Assembly (NCBI RefSeq): GCF_000319245.1
Contig: NC_019814.1
Span: forward strand, 124,001 to 188,000
Length of the DNA stretch: 64,000 bases
Source: Candidatus Kinetoplastibacterium blastocrithidii (ex Strigomonas culicis)
Lineage (GTDB): Bacteria; Pseudomonadota; Gammaproteobacteria; Burkholderiales; Burkholderiaceae_B
Reading direction: 5' to 3'
The notes beneath the pieces were generated by a model that was not told the origin of the DNA, searched no databases, and worked only from the letters and a program-made list of their open reading frames with translations. The stretch's first letter is position 1. The number at the start of each line of letters is the position of its first letter. Shown piece after piece: positions 1 through 9,550 of the stretch. A program made the translations under genes and the position numbers.

Positions 1-634
1 TCTTATCCAAACTAAGTAAATTATTAACATTATCCTCACACCATTCCCAAAAGCTGGAATCTAGTATAAGGCCATATTTAATTACTTCTGCTAAACCTGA
101 AGAAATCTCTCTAGGGGCAAGAGTTGTCAAAACATCTGTATCAATTTCAACAGAAATAGGCTGATAAAATGATCCTATCATATTCTTTCCCATAGGATGA
201 TTTATAGCTGTCTTACCACCAACAGAAGAATCAACTTGTGCTAATAATGTTGTAGGAACCTGGATAAAACGAATGCCCCGCATATATACAGATGCAGCAA
301 AGCCAGTTATATCGCCAATAACCCCACCACCTAATGCTACTAATACAGCTCTCCTGTCTAACTTAAAACTTAATAAAGAATCAAATATTTTATTCAATGT
401 AATCCAATCTTTATATTTTTCACCATCAGGCAATTCTACATAGAAAACATTTTTACCTGTTCTTAATAATACATCTCTAACTTTCTTCCCATATAAAATA
501 CCCACAGTAGAGTTAGTGACGATAGCAATAGAAGTGACATCTTCAGGTATAATTTGATCTAAACTATCCAATCTACCTGGTTCAATATTGATTGGATATG
601 ATCCATTTGTGATATTCACATTAACTACATTCAT
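1..634 (-). CDS. aroB: 3-dehydroquinate synthase, partial (3' end outside window)
   Basis: Converts DAHP to 3-dehydroquinate, step two of the shikimate pathway, in the cytoplasm with NAD and a divalent metal. I translated the reverse strand from ATG at 634: about 211 residues are present before the window edge. They include the NAD-binding glycine-rich stretch ALGGGVIGD and the family signature PTTLLAQVDSSVGGKTA, followed by HPMGKNMIGSFYQP and an LAPREISSGLAEVIKYG segment. The ATG overlaps the aroK stop codon (ATGA, 4 bp), which indicates translational coupling in an aroK-aroB operon. Nothing seen suggests decay; the missing third cannot be judged. Confidence 0.95.
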   Translation of the reverse strand, partial: MNVVNVNITNGSYPINIEPGRLDSLDQIIPEDVTSIAIVTNSTVGILYGKKVRDVLLRTGKNVFYVELPDGEKYKDWITLNKIFDSLLSFKLDRRAVLVALGGGVIGDITGFAASVYMRGIRFIQVPTTLLAQVDSSVGGKTAINHPMGKNMIGSFYQPISVEIDTDVLTTLAPREISSGLAEVIKYGLILDSSFWEWCEDNVNNLLSLDK

Positions 635-1266
635 TTAAATTTCTCGTATGTTTGTAAGATAGATACTAAATTATTAACTAAATCACTGATACTAGCATTA
701 CTAGTACTTATAATAATATCAGCAACTTCTTTGTAGATAGGTTCACGTTGTTCTAACAATTCTCTTAATATTGCGTAAGGCTTATCCGTGTTTGATAAAA
801 GAGGCCTGTTAGAATCCAGGTTAGTCCGCTGAAATAAATCATCAAGTGATGCTTGAAAATACACTACGATCCCTCTTTTCTTTAATACATCTCTATTAGA
901 ATGAGAAAGCACAGCACCACCACCTGTTGCTAATACGGTATTAATTTCATTAGAACAATCTAATAAAACTATCTCTTCCCTCTTACGAAAACCAGATTCC
1001 CCTTCTATTTCAAATATAGTCGGTATGCTTACCCCGCAACGAGACTCAATAGCAAGATCTAAATCAATGAATTTTCTATCTAAAATGCTAGAAAGATTCC
1101 TTCCTATCGTGGTTTTACCAGATCCCATCATGCCAATTAAAAAAATTGGCGTATCATAAGGTAGACTTTCATTTACAACATTTTCAGATTCTATATTTTG
1201 ATTTTTAGATTCAGGTAATATACTCTCTAGATCAACCATCTCAGATAATTTCCTTAAATTAATCAT
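631..1266 (-). CDS. aroK: shikimate kinase
   Basis: Phosphorylates shikimate at the 3-hydroxyl using ATP. The 211-residue product has the P-loop GMMGSGKTT near residues 45-53, the shikimate-binding Asp pair in FIDLD (66-70), SGFRKRE and GGGAV motifs, and the RPLL lid near the middle. It is about 40 residues longer than E. coli AroK (173). The extra N-terminus is acidic and rich in Asn and Ser; the only ATG placed to remove it lies well before the P-loop, so I keep the full frame. It is first in a two-gene operon, coupled to aroB by a 4-bp overlap, and divergent from mrcA. Confidence 0.95.
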   Translation of the reverse strand: MINLRKLSEMVDLESILPESKNQNIESENVVNESLPYDTPIFLIGMMGSGKTTIGRNLSSILDRKFIDLDLAIESRCGVSIPTIFEIEGESGFRKREEIVLLDCSNEINTVLATGGGAVLSHSNRDVLKKRGIVVYFQASLDDLFQRTNLDSNRPLLSNTDKPYAILRELLEQREPIYKEVADIIISTSNASISDLVNNLVSILQTYEKFK

Positions 1267-1358
1267 AAATGAATTATTACTTATAAATAAGAAAATTAAA
1301 ACTAATTAACTATATTTTTAATATATTACTAAACAAACCGAACTGTTCAAAACCAACA

Positions 1359-3665
1359 ATGTTTATAATGAAAGAAAGATATATATTGACAAGATTTTTG
1401 ATTAATACAATTGTTATACCCATAAGCATACTTACCGTTATTATCTTTATACTTGTGTCTTTATCTTGGCGAAAACTACCAGATCTTAGTGCAATGATAG
1501 ACTATAAGCCCAGAGTACCTCTACGAATCTATAGCTCAGACAATATATTAATCGGTGAATTCGGAGAAGAACGCAGGAGCGTACTCAATTTCCAAGATAT
1601 ACCGAACATAATGAAATTATCAATATTAGCAGCGGAAGATGATAGGTTCTACAAGCATGGCGGTATAGACTGGATTGGAATAATCAGGGCTGGATTAATA
1701 AATCTAAAAAATATGTCGAAAACTCAAGGAGCTAGCACTATAACAATGCAATTAGCTCGTAATTTTTATCTATCTTCAGAGAAAACATACTCAAGAAAAT
1801 TATACGAACTAATGCTAACATTAAAAATAGAATCTGAGCTAACAAAAAACAAAATACTAGAACTATATATGAATCAAATATATCTAGGTAATAGAGCATA
1901 TGGTTTTGCTGCTGCCTCATTAGTATATTTCAACAAACCATTATCAGATATTAATTTAGCGGAAGCTGCCATGTTAGCTGGAATACCTAAGGCTCCGTCA
2001 ATCTATAATCCAATTTCAAATTTTAAACGAACAAAATTACGTCAGAATTACGTTCTAAAAAGGATGCTGTCTCTTGGATATATAACAAAAATTGAATATA
2101 AAGAAGCGATTGATGATGATATAAAACTTTATAATACTAATAAAAAACAACATATTTATGAAATACATGGTGAGTATGTTGCTGAACTAGTAAGACAACT
2201 GCTATTCAAAAACTTCAAGAGTGATCTATATTCTAAGGGAATAAATGTATTTACTACTATAAAATCGAAAGATCAAGACTCTGCCTATAAAGCCGTTAGA
2301 AAAGTGGTTATTGATTACACAAAAACAAAATACTATGGCCCCGAAGAACAAATAGAATTACCTGTTGAATTAGACATGTCATCAGTTTTATTTGAAACCA
2401 TATTAGCAGAAATATTTGATAAATATAATGATAGTGATGAAATTTTTTCTGCATTAGTTCTATCTATGGATGATACGTATATAACAGCAATAAAAAGAGA
2501 TAAAGTCATCGTAAAAATAAACAAAGAAAACAACACAATAAATAATATTGAACTATCAAAAGAAATAAAACGTGGATCAGTCATACATTTATATTTAGAT
2601 AAAGGAGAGCCACGAATTATAAATATGCCGACCCTACAAGCAGCCTTTGTATCAATATCACCACAAGATGGTAGAATACTATCCCTAGTAGGAGGATTTG
2701 ATTTTTATCGAGGTAATTTTAACAGAGTAACACAAGCCTGGAGACAACCTGGGTCGAGTATTAAACCATTCATATATGCATCAGCTATAGAAAAAGGAAT
2801 ATCTCCAGCAACACTAATTTCCGATCTTCCCCTGAATATGACAGCAGAACAAACAGGATCAAAAGCATGGAATCCAAAAAACTATGGTCATAAATATGAA
2901 AAAGATATGATTTCTATGCGAAATGGTTTATATCGATCAAAAAACATGGTCTCTATAAGGATATTACAAACAATAGGACCAGAATATGCTAGAAACTATC
3001 TAGAAAAATTTGGTTTCGATAAATCCCGTCATCCTGCTGTCATATCCCTAGCATTAGGAACAGGATCAGTAACACCTTTACAACTCACAAGTGCTTTTGG
3101 CACATTTGCTAATGAAGGACATCTTATACCTCCTTGTTTAATAGAGAAGGTAACAGATAGTTATGGAAGAACAATCATGCAACATAGCATAATTAAATCT
3201 AATAAAAGTAATCAAGCAATAGATTCACGAGTTTCATACATAATAAATGATATCCTTAAAGGAGTTGTAAAATATGGAACAGCATCCAAGGCTCGAAAAG
3301 CACTGCGACGTGATGATATAGCTGGTAAAACAGGAACAACAAATGACTCAGTAGATGCATGGTTCTCCGGATACACAAAAGATATTGTGGCAACAGCATG
3401 GGTAGGCTTCGATCAACCAAAATCTTTGGGATCACATGAAACAGGGAGCAACATAGCAATGCCTGTATGGATTAACTATATGAAAGACGTAATACAAGAA
3501 AGGCCAGAAGAGCAAGAAGAAGAAAAAATTCCAGATGGAATAATTATATATAACAATGAATTATACTTAGAAGAGTTTCCTCCAGAAATAGCCATATCAG
3601 AAATTAAACCATCAGAAGAATTCTATGATGAGGATTTAAAAGATGTTATACATAGCGAATTTTAA
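1359..3665 (+). CDS. mrcA: penicillin-binding protein 1A, bifunctional
   Basis: Polymerises and cross-links peptidoglycan at the periplasmic face of the inner membrane. One N-terminal membrane segment (about residues 14-36) is followed by a glycosyltransferase domain with AAEDDRFYKHGGIDW and QGASTITMQLARN, then a transpeptidase domain with the active-site SSIK near residue 466, SKN near 530 and KTGTT near 655. All catalytic motifs are intact. At 768 residues it is shorter than E. coli PBP1A (850). Two in-frame ATGs, at 1359 and 1368, are both possible and no clear Shine-Dalgarno decides between them. It diverges from aroK across about 90 bp and converges on cyaY with a 2-bp gap. The pil genes often found between mrcA and aroK in free-living relatives are absent. 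Confidence 0.95.
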   Translation: MFIMKERYILTRFLINTIVIPISILTVIIFILVSLSWRKLPDLSAMIDYKPRVPLRIYSSDNILIGEFGEERRSVLNFQDIPNIMKLSILAAEDDRFYKHGGIDWIGIIRAGLINLKNMSKTQGASTITMQLARNFYLSSEKTYSRKLYELMLTLKIESELTKNKILELYMNQIYLGNRAYGFAAASLVYFNKPLSDINLAEAAMLAGIPKAPSIYNPISNFKRTKLRQNYVLKRMLSLGYITKIEYKEAIDDDIKLYNTNKKQHIYEIHGEYVAELVRQLLFKNFKSDLYSKGINVFTTIKSKDQDSAYKAVRKVVIDYTKTKYYGPEEQIELPVELDMSSVLFETILAEIFDKYNDSDEIFSALVLSMDDTYITAIKRDKVIVKINKENNTINNIELSKEIKRGSVIHLYLDKGEPRIINMPTLQAAFVSISPQDGRILSLVGGFDFYRGNFNRVTQAWRQPGSSIKPFIYASAIEKGISPATLISDLPLNMTAEQTGSKAWNPKNYGHKYEKDMISMRNGLYRSKNMVSIRILQTIGPEYARNYLEKFGFDKSRHPAVISLALGTGSVTPLQLTSAFGTFANEGHLIPPCLIEKVTDSYGRTIMQHSIIKSNKSNQAIDSRVSYIINDILKGVVKYGTASKARKALRRDDIAGKTGTTNDSVDAWFSGYTKDIVATAWVGFDQPKSLGSHETGSNIAMPVWINYMKDVIQERPEEQEEEKIPDGIIIYNNELYLEEFPPEIAISEIKPSEEFYDEDLKDVIHSEF

Positions 3666-3667
3666 AA

Positions 3668-3991
3668 TTAAAAATCTAGAATAACTTTTCTACCAATAAT
3701 ATCTGAACAGCATTTTGATAATAATTCAGAAAAATTTAGGCCGTTACGGTTGTCTATCCATCTTCCATTGTCATATTTATAATGAAATCCTCCCATATTA
3801 CTTACAGCAAACCATAACTCTTGTATACTGTTCTGACTATTAATAACCATATTGCATCCATTATCAAATTTGATGCTTAATACATTACCACTCTTCGCAG
3901 TATCAACCTCAGATGAAAATAGATCATTGATTTTATCTTCAACATCTTCTAGCAACTTATCAATCAAAATACTAAAATCTGAATCTTTCAT
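3668..3991 (-). CDS. cyaY: iron-sulfur cluster assembly protein CyaY (bacterial frataxin)
   Basis: Binds iron and modulates Fe-S cluster assembly on IscS/IscU in the cytoplasm. The 107 residues match the family length (E. coli 106). An acidic N-terminal helix (LLEDVEDKINDLFSSEVD) carries the presumed iron-binding face; the beta-sheet shows the pattern GNVLSIKFDNGCNMVIN, IQELWFAVSNMGGFHY and NGRWIDNR. It is transcribed alone on the minus strand, divergent from lptM-lysA, as in other betaproteobacteria. Its retention fits retained Fe-S metabolism. Confidence 0.9.
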   Translation of the reverse strand: MKDSDFSILIDKLLEDVEDKINDLFSSEVDTAKSGNVLSIKFDNGCNMVINSQNSIQELWFAVSNMGGFHYKYDNGRWIDNRNGLNFSELLSKCCSDIIGRKVILDF

Positions 3992-4055
3992 AATCTTTAT
4001 TTAAAATAATAATGAATATAGAATAACAAAACCTATTATGATTTGTTAAACTACT

Positions 4056-4244
4056 ATGCTTAATAATTTTATGCCTAATAATAAGAAATTTACCATCATA
4101 TTGACCACTATTATATTAACTTGTAGTACACTTAGCTCATGTGGATATAAATGTCAACTTAATTCAAGCAATCCAATTTATAACAATAAGACTTACGACT
4201 TAAGCATATTCGTAGATAAAACTACTGTAAGAATACACACTTAA
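4056..4244 (+). CDS. lptM: LptM-like small lipoprotein (YifL family)
   Basis: A 62-residue protein with a basic N-terminus, a hydrophobic stretch (about 13-27) and a lipobox LSSCG at 26-30, so the mature lipoprotein would begin at Cys29. The following GYKCQL resembles the conserved C-G-x-K-G-P-L of the LptM/YifL family, which assists disulfide maturation of LptD at the outer membrane. Its place directly upstream of lysA is the standard betaproteobacterial context. It is divergent from the family after the first ten mature residues, and the usual Gly-Pro of KGPL is Cys-Gln here. Function is inferred from lipobox and synteny. Confidence 0.7.
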   Translation: MLNNFMPNNKKFTIILTTIILTCSTLSSCGYKCQLNSSNPIYNNKTYDLSIFVDKTTVRIHT

Positions 4245-4260
4245 AGAACAATTGTACATT

Positions 4261-5523
4261 ATGAAGAATCATAACTTTAAATTTAAAAATAATATCCTAT
4301 TCGTAGAAAATATTTCTGTGAGCTCTATTGTAGAAAAATTAGAAACTCCACTCTATATCTATTCTAAAAGAGCAATAACTGAAGCTTGGGATAGTTATTA
4401 TCAAGCAATCAAAAACAGAAATTGTTTAGTATGCTATGGCATGAAAGCAAATTCTAATTTAGCAGTTCTAAAGGAATTTTCAAGACTTGGCTCAGGTTTT
4501 GATATAGTATCAGGCGGAGAACTAGAAAGAGTACTAGCTATTAAAGCAGACCCTAAAAAAGTTGTATTCTCTGGAGTTGGTAAACAATCATGGGAAATAG
4601 AAAAAGCAATAAAATCTGGGATTAAATGCTTTAATGTTGAGTCTGAATCAGAACTTTATAACATATCAAAGATAGCTAAAAACATAGGTGTTATAGCTCC
4701 TATCTCTTTAAGAGTAAATCCAGATGTGGATGCTAATACCCATCCATATATTTCTACAGGATTAAAAGAAAATAAATTTGGAATATCTATAAATACAGCT
4801 TATGATTGCTATAAAATAGCAGTTGGACTTCCAAATTTAGAGATAGTTGGCATAGATTGTCATATAGGATCGCAACTCACAGAAATCAAACCATTCATAG
4901 ATTCTATTGAGAAAATTATACTGCTAATTAATAAACTCAAGGCTTCTGGAATACAGATAAAACATATCGATATAGGTGGCGGTATAGGGATTCAATATAA
5001 AGAAGAATCATGCATATCACCTAAAGAACTTGTTGATAAAGTTTTTGCTAAATTAGAGGATAATGACCTAGGAGATCTACAAGTTATCCTTGAGCCTGGT
5101 AGATCTTTAATTGGCAATGCAGGAATATTAGTGACCAAAGTACAATATCTAAAAAAATCTGAAGATCGGAATTTTGTGATAGTGGATGCAGCAATGAATG
5201 ACCTTATAAGACCAGCATTATATCAGTCATATCATGAGATCGTTCCTGTAATAAAAAGAGATGGAGCAAAAAAAGAGTATGATGTCGTTGGTCCAGTATG
5301 CGAGAGCTCTGATTGGTTTGCTAAAGATAGGTTGCTCAATGAATTATATGAAGGGGAGCTCCTAGCAATTGAATCAGCTGGAGCATACTGTATGACTATG
5401 GCCAGTAATTATAATACTAGAGGACGAGCAGCAGAAGTAATAGTTGATGATTTTAATTATTATATAACCAAAAAAAGAGAAACGATAGATGATCTATTAA
5501 GACTAGAATCAACTATCTCATGA
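4261..5523 (+). CDS. lysA: diaminopimelate decarboxylase
   Basis: PLP enzyme that decarboxylates meso-diaminopimelate to L-lysine, the last step of lysine synthesis. Visible features: the PLP lysine in VCYGMKANSN (about residue 62), HIGSQ, the phosphate-binding GGGIG, EPGRSL and the substrate-binding CESSD with downstream SAGAYCMTMASNYN. The 420-residue length equals E. coli LysA. ATG at 4261 is preferred over an in-frame TTG at 4252. lptM ends 16 bases upstream, so the two are likely cotranscribed; engB follows. The gene is a candidate for lysine supply to a host. Confidence 0.95.
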   Translation: MKNHNFKFKNNILFVENISVSSIVEKLETPLYIYSKRAITEAWDSYYQAIKNRNCLVCYGMKANSNLAVLKEFSRLGSGFDIVSGGELERVLAIKADPKKVVFSGVGKQSWEIEKAIKSGIKCFNVESESELYNISKIAKNIGVIAPISLRVNPDVDANTHPYISTGLKENKFGISINTAYDCYKIAVGLPNLEIVGIDCHIGSQLTEIKPFIDSIEKIILLINKLKASGIQIKHIDIGGGIGIQYKEESCISPKELVDKVFAKLEDNDLGDLQVILEPGRSLIGNAGILVTKVQYLKKSEDRNFVIVDAAMNDLIRPALYQSYHEIVPVIKRDGAKKEYDVVGPVCESSDWFAKDRLLNELYEGELLAIESAGAYCMTMASNYNTRGRAAEVIVDDFNYYITKKRETIDDLLRLESTIS

Positions 5524-5554
5524 AAATACTGGAAAATAATATATCTCCTAATCA

Positions 5555-6223
5555 ATGGCGCCCTACTCCATTATTAGTAATATTCACCCCTATCACAAAG
5601 ACAATTATCTAACTAAAGTGTCCATACTACATAATACATATTTTCATTCATCATCTAAAATACTAGATACTTTACCAAGAGACGGACTCCCAGAAATCTG
5701 TTTTGTAGGAAGATCGAATGTTGGTAAATCTACAGCAATCAATAAAATAACAAATAGAAAAAAATTAGCTTTTTCAAGCAAAACACCTGGACGCACTCGT
5801 CTTATAAATATGTTTAATGTAATTGAACAAAAAAAACATAGTACTATAGGGTATCTGGTCGATCTTCCTGGATATGGATATGCAAATCTATCAAACCAAG
5901 AAAAAATCAACTTTGAGAAAGTTTTAACTAAATATGTTCAATACAGAAAGACATTAGTAGGGATAGTACTATTAATAGATATGCGTAGGGGCATTACACC
6001 CTTAGATGACGATTTTCTAAATCTAGTAACTCTAAAACCAATAATAATAATCCTTACTAAAGCAGATAAACTAAGTTATTCAGAACGCATAATTAGGAAA
6101 AGTATAACAACTGAAAAATTAACTAAATTCAAAAATATTAGAAACATAATAGAATTTTCTGCAGCTAAAAAAATAGGAATACTAGAGGTATCTGATATTA
6201 TAGAAAAACTAATTAAACAATAG
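5555..6223 (+). CDS. engB: ribosome-biogenesis GTPase EngB (YihA/YsxC)
   Basis: Small GTPase needed for assembly of the large ribosomal subunit. The GTPase motifs are all present: G1 GRSNVGKST (about residues 52-60), G2 TPGRT, G3 DLPGYGYA, G4 TKADK and G5 SAAK. Length 222 against 210 in E. coli, with a longer N-terminus from the ATG at 5555. It lies between lysA (31-bp gap) and hemB (9-bp gap), probably in one transcript. No oddities in the catalytic core. Confidence 0.93.
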   Translation: MAPYSIISNIHPYHKDNYLTKVSILHNTYFHSSSKILDTLPRDGLPEICFVGRSNVGKSTAINKITNRKKLAFSSKTPGRTRLINMFNVIEQKKHSTIGYLVDLPGYGYANLSNQEKINFEKVLTKYVQYRKTLVGIVLLIDMRRGITPLDDDFLNLVTLKPIIIILTKADKLSYSERIIRKSITTEKLTKFKNIRNIIEFSAAKKIGILEVSDIIEKLIKQ

Positions 6224-6232
6224 GAAATAGTC

Positions 6233-7249
6233 ATGAATTCACAAATTTTTTCACCATCATATCCAGAATCAAGGATGAGACGCCTAAGAAAAGGTGATTT
6301 TATACTTAGAATGCTAACAGAAAGCAACCTATCTACTAACAATCTAATATTCCCTTTATTTATAGTAGAGGGTAATGGGGTAAAAGAAGAAGTATCATCA
6401 ATGCCAGGAATATATGTGTATTCTATTGATGAAATACTATACGTAGCTGAAAAATGTATTGATCTAGGAATCCCAACAATAGCACTATTTCCTGTCATAG
6501 ATTCCACACTAAAAACAAATAATGGGATTGAATCTATTAATGCGAATGGACTAATACCTCGAACAGTAATTGAAATTAAAAAACGTTTCCCAGAACTAGG
6601 GATAATGACTGATATCGCATTAGATCCTTATACAATACACGGACAAGATGGCATATTGGATGATAGTGGATATGTATTAAATGATGAAACCATAGAAATG
6701 CTTACAAAGCAATCTCTTTTGCATGCCAGTGCAGGAGTAGATATAGTAGCACCTAGTGATATGATGGATGGTAGAATTGGCATCATAAGACAAAAACTAG
6801 AAAGCAATGAATATAAGAATACCATAATAATGGCTTATTCTGCTAAATATTCCAGTGCCTTCTACGGCCCTTTTAGAGATGCAATAAGATCTAGCAACAA
6901 CTTAAAGAAAGGAAATAAAAATAGTTACCAGATAAATCCAAGCAACATAAACGAAGCTATTAGAGAAGCAGCAGCTGATATAACTGAAGGGGCTGATATG
7001 CTTATAGTTAAACCTGGAATTCCATACTTAGATGTATTAACTAAAATTAAAGAAAAATTTAGAGTTCCAACATTTGCATACCAAGTTAGTGGAGAATATT
7101 CTATGATAAAAGCTGCATCACTAAATGGCTGGATAAGAAATGATGAAATAATACTAGAATCTCTTATATGCTTCAGAAGAGCAGGAGCTGACGGCATATT
7201 GACATACTTTGCGTTAGAAGCTGCTGAGCTATTAAGAAAAAATAATTAA
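6233..7249 (+). CDS. hemB: delta-aminolevulinic acid dehydratase (porphobilinogen synthase)
   Basis: Condenses two 5-aminolevulinate molecules to porphobilinogen in heme synthesis. The 338-residue product carries the two active-site lysines, in YSAKYSSAFYGPFRDA and in LIVKPGIPYLD, plus AYQVSGEY. The metal-site region reads DIALDPYTIHGQDG: Asp/Ala replace the cysteines of the zinc-dependent form, so this is the magnesium-type enzyme, as in Pseudomonas. ATG at 6233 is preceded by AGGAAATAGTC, a good ribosome binding site. Retained heme synthesis matches what is known of symbionts that supply heme precursors to trypanosomatid hosts; that link is inference. Confidence 0.95.
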   Translation: MNSQIFSPSYPESRMRRLRKGDFILRMLTESNLSTNNLIFPLFIVEGNGVKEEVSSMPGIYVYSIDEILYVAEKCIDLGIPTIALFPVIDSTLKTNNGIESINANGLIPRTVIEIKKRFPELGIMTDIALDPYTIHGQDGILDDSGYVLNDETIEMLTKQSLLHASAGVDIVAPSDMMDGRIGIIRQKLESNEYKNTIIMAYSAKYSSAFYGPFRDAIRSSNNLKKGNKNSYQINPSNINEAIREAAADITEGADMLIVKPGIPYLDVLTKIKEKFRVPTFAYQVSGEYSMIKAASLNGWIRNDEIILESLICFRRAGADGILTYFALEAAELLRKNN

Positions 7250-7260
7250 TTTTATTAATG

Positions 7261-7295
7261 ACAAACATGACTATATTCTAAATAGTCATGTTTGT
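7261..7295. terminator. 14-bp perfect hairpin between convergent hemB and rplQ
   Basis: Arms acaaacatgactat (7261-7274) and atagtcatgtttgt (7282-7295) pair perfectly around a 7-nt loop. It sits in the 78-bp gap between the 3' ends of hemB and rplQ and can act on both strands. There is no clean U-tract on either side, so efficiency as an intrinsic terminator is uncertain. Confidence 0.6.
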
Positions 7296-7327
7296 TGATA
7301 TAAGATTATAGCTTGACTTGCAACTAA

Positions 7328-7708
7328 TTAATCGTTCACTTCTTTTTTGGGTTCTCTATCTAGCATCTCCATAAAAGCCATAGGAGCATTATCTCCGTTA
7401 CGAAATCCTATTTTTAATATCCTAGTATATCCACCTGGTCTACTAGAAAATCTCGGCCCAATCTCTGAGAATAATTTTACTACAGCATCTCGATCGCGCA
7501 ATCTAGCAAATGCTAGTCTTTTATTTGCTAGAGTTGGATTTTTACCTAATGTAATTAGAGGCTCAATAACATGACGCAGTTCTTTAGCTTTTGGCAAAGT
7601 AGTCCTGATTGCCTCATGATTAATAAGAGAAACAGCCATATTACGAAACATAGCAAGACGATGGCTACTTGTGCGATTAAGTTTGCGTAAACCATGACCA
7701 TGACGCAT
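7328..7708 (-). CDS. rplQ: 50S ribosomal protein L17
   Basis: Large-subunit protein at the peptide exit region. The start [17 protein letters not shown] is the family N-terminus, so I place the start at 7708 and drop eight upstream residues (an in-frame ATG at 7732). 126 residues, standard length. It is the last gene of the alpha operon (rpsM-rpsK-rpsD-rpoA-rplQ). The 135-bp gap after rpoA is longer than the other gaps in this operon and shows no obvious hairpin. Confidence 0.95.
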   Translation of the reverse strand: MRHGHGLRKLNRTSSHRLAMFRNMAVSLINHEAIRTTLPKAKELRHVIEPLITLGKNPTLANKRLAFARLRDRDAVVKLFSEIGPRFSSRPGGYTRILKIGFRNGDNAPMAFMEMLDREPKKEVND

Positions 7709-7843
7709 AATAATTTCCTTTACAGTATCCAAGAGCTGATTTTAAAATTCACAGCTCAATATATTATTTAACTTAGATAGTCCACAATAAATCAGAAACA
7801 TCTATTGTTCCAAACCTTACAGGAAACTATCAATGCAATTCAG

Positions 7844-8830
7844 TTATTCTATCTCTACAGGTGGCCAATTATCTAATTTCATGCCAAGAGTTAAACCACG
7901 CGTAGCTAATACTTCTTTAATTTCATTCAATGATTTGCGACCTAAATTAGGAGTTTTCAAAAGCTCTGTTTCTGTTCTCTGAATCAAATCACCTATATAG
8001 TAAATATTTTCTGCTTTTAGGCAATTAGCAGAACGTACAGTTAGTTCTAAATCATCTACAGGCTTCAATAGGACAGGATCAATTCCTGGAGTAGTCCTAG
8101 AAGGTTGAGAATCATTAGGCTCTTGAGCCCCTTGTAAAGATGCAAATACAGATACTTGATCCATTAAGATACAAGCAGCCTGTCTAACAGATTCCTCTGG
8201 GGTTAAAACCCCATTAGTTTCAATATCTATAATTAGTTTATCAAGGTCAGTCCTCTGTTCTACACGAGCACTTTCGACACTATAACTAACTCTGCGTACA
8301 GGACTGTATGATGCATCTAAAATTATCTTTCCAATAGAAGTACTTCTATCAGAAACTGAAGAAGAGCGAATATTGCCAGGTATATATCCACGACCCTTTC
8401 TTACTTTAAAATGCATATCTAGTTGACCTGAATCTGTGAGATTACAAATCAAATGATCAGGATTTATTATCTCCACATCATGCGGCAATTCTATATCTTT
8501 TGCTAAAACTATAGCAGGACCTTTCCTGTTGATAGACAAACTAACCTCATCACGGCTATGTAATTTAAAAATAACATTTTTTAAATTCATCAATATGTCG
8601 ATAAGATCTTCTCTTACTCCAGGAATAGTAGAGTATTCATGAACAATACCGCTAATTTGCACTTCAGTTGGAGCATATCCTTCCATAGAAGATAACAAAA
8701 TACGACGCAAAGCATTACCAAGAGTGTGCCCATAACCACGTTCAAATGGCTCCATAATAATTTTTGCTCTATTATGAGAAATGGGTTCAACCTCAACAAC
8801 TCTTGGCTTTAAAAAATCCTGACTAGACAT
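7844..8830 (-). CDS. rpoA: DNA-directed RNA polymerase subunit alpha
   Basis: Dimerises to nucleate RNA polymerase assembly; the C-terminal domain contacts UP elements and activators. 328 residues against 329 in E. coli. The N-terminal domain (to about 235) includes [18 protein letters not shown]. The C-terminal domain has [16 protein letters not shown] and [16 protein letters not shown], so the DNA-contacting Arg-Ser-Ala-Asn-Cys-Leu-Lys surface is kept. It lies between rpsD and rplQ in the alpha operon, 81 bp from rpsD. Confidence 0.98.
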   Translation of the reverse strand: MSSQDFLKPRVVEVEPISHNRAKIIMEPFERGYGHTLGNALRRILLSSMEGYAPTEVQISGIVHEYSTIPGVREDLIDILMNLKNVIFKLHSRDEVSLSINRKGPAIVLAKDIELPHDVEIINPDHLICNLTDSGQLDMHFKVRKGRGYIPGNIRSSSVSDRSTSIGKIILDASYSPVRRVSYSVESARVEQRTDLDKLIIDIETNGVLTPEESVRQAACILMDQVSVFASLQGAQEPNDSQPSRTTPGIDPVLLKPVDDLELTVRSANCLKAENIYYIGDLIQRTETELLKTPNLGRKSLNEIKEVLATRGLTLGMKLDNWPPVEIE

Positions 8831-8911
8831 ACATACTTCCTATTCAATACCCTCAGTTCGTTACACCGATAAGGCTGAAGATAATAAAAGACAATAAAAA
8901 ACAGACTTATA

Positions 8912-9535
8912 TTAACGAGAATACAGTTCTACTACCATAGACTCATTTATATCTCGAGCAACATCAGAGCGATCAGGAACCGCCTTAAAAGTTCCCATTT
9001 GCTTCTCAGAGTCAAGATCTAGCCACTGAGGTATGCCAATACTAATAGCTAATTTTATTGCTTCTTTAATTCTATTTTGATTTTTAGACTTTTCTCGAAC
9101 TGATATTATATCACCAGCTTTGACTGATAATGAAGCTATGTCTACAATTCGACCATTAACCTCAATCGCACGATGACTAATTAGCTGACGAGCTTCTGCT
9201 CTTGTAGAGCCAAAACCCATTCTATAAACAACATTATCTAATCGAGATTCAAGTAACTGAATTAATATTTCTCCAGTATTTCCTTTTCGTCTCTCTGATT
9301 CCTCAAAATATCTACGAAACTGCTTTTCTAAAACACCATACATTCTCTTAAGTTTTTGCTTCTCTCTCATTTGAAGACCGTAATCTGAGATGCGAGATCC
9401 AGATGTACGACCATGTTGACCTGGTTTTGATTCTGATTTACATTTCGAATCAAACGGTCTACGAGCACTCTTGAGGAAGAGATCAGTACCCTCACGACGT
9501 GAGAGTTTACATTTTGGTCCAATATAACGTGCCAT
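8912..9535 (-). CDS. rpsD: 30S ribosomal protein S4
   Basis: Primary 16S rRNA binder; in enterobacteria also the translational repressor of the alpha operon. 207 residues (E. coli 206). Begins [19 protein letters not shown] and contains the S4 RNA-binding domain around [23 protein letters not shown]. Cys9 and Cys31 are the only N-terminal cysteines seen, so it is not the four-cysteine zinc form. Fifteen bases separate it from rpsK. Confidence 0.97.
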   Translation of the reverse strand: MARYIGPKCKLSRREGTDLFLKSARRPFDSKCKSESKPGQHGRTSGSRISDYGLQMREKQKLKRMYGVLEKQFRRYFEESERRKGNTGEILIQLLESRLDNVVYRMGFGSTRAEARQLISHRAIEVNGRIVDIASLSVKAGDIISVREKSKNQNRIKEAIKLAISIGIPQWLDLDSEKQMGTFKAVPDRSDVARDINESMVVELYSR

Positions 9536-9550
9536 AATATTATTTTATCC

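Noticed and set aside
5520-5612. Thirty-codon open frame overlapping the lysA stop (ATGA) and running into engB
   Set aside because: No recognisable domain, mostly overlaps the engB start in another frame, and short open frames are frequent in this AT-rich DNA.
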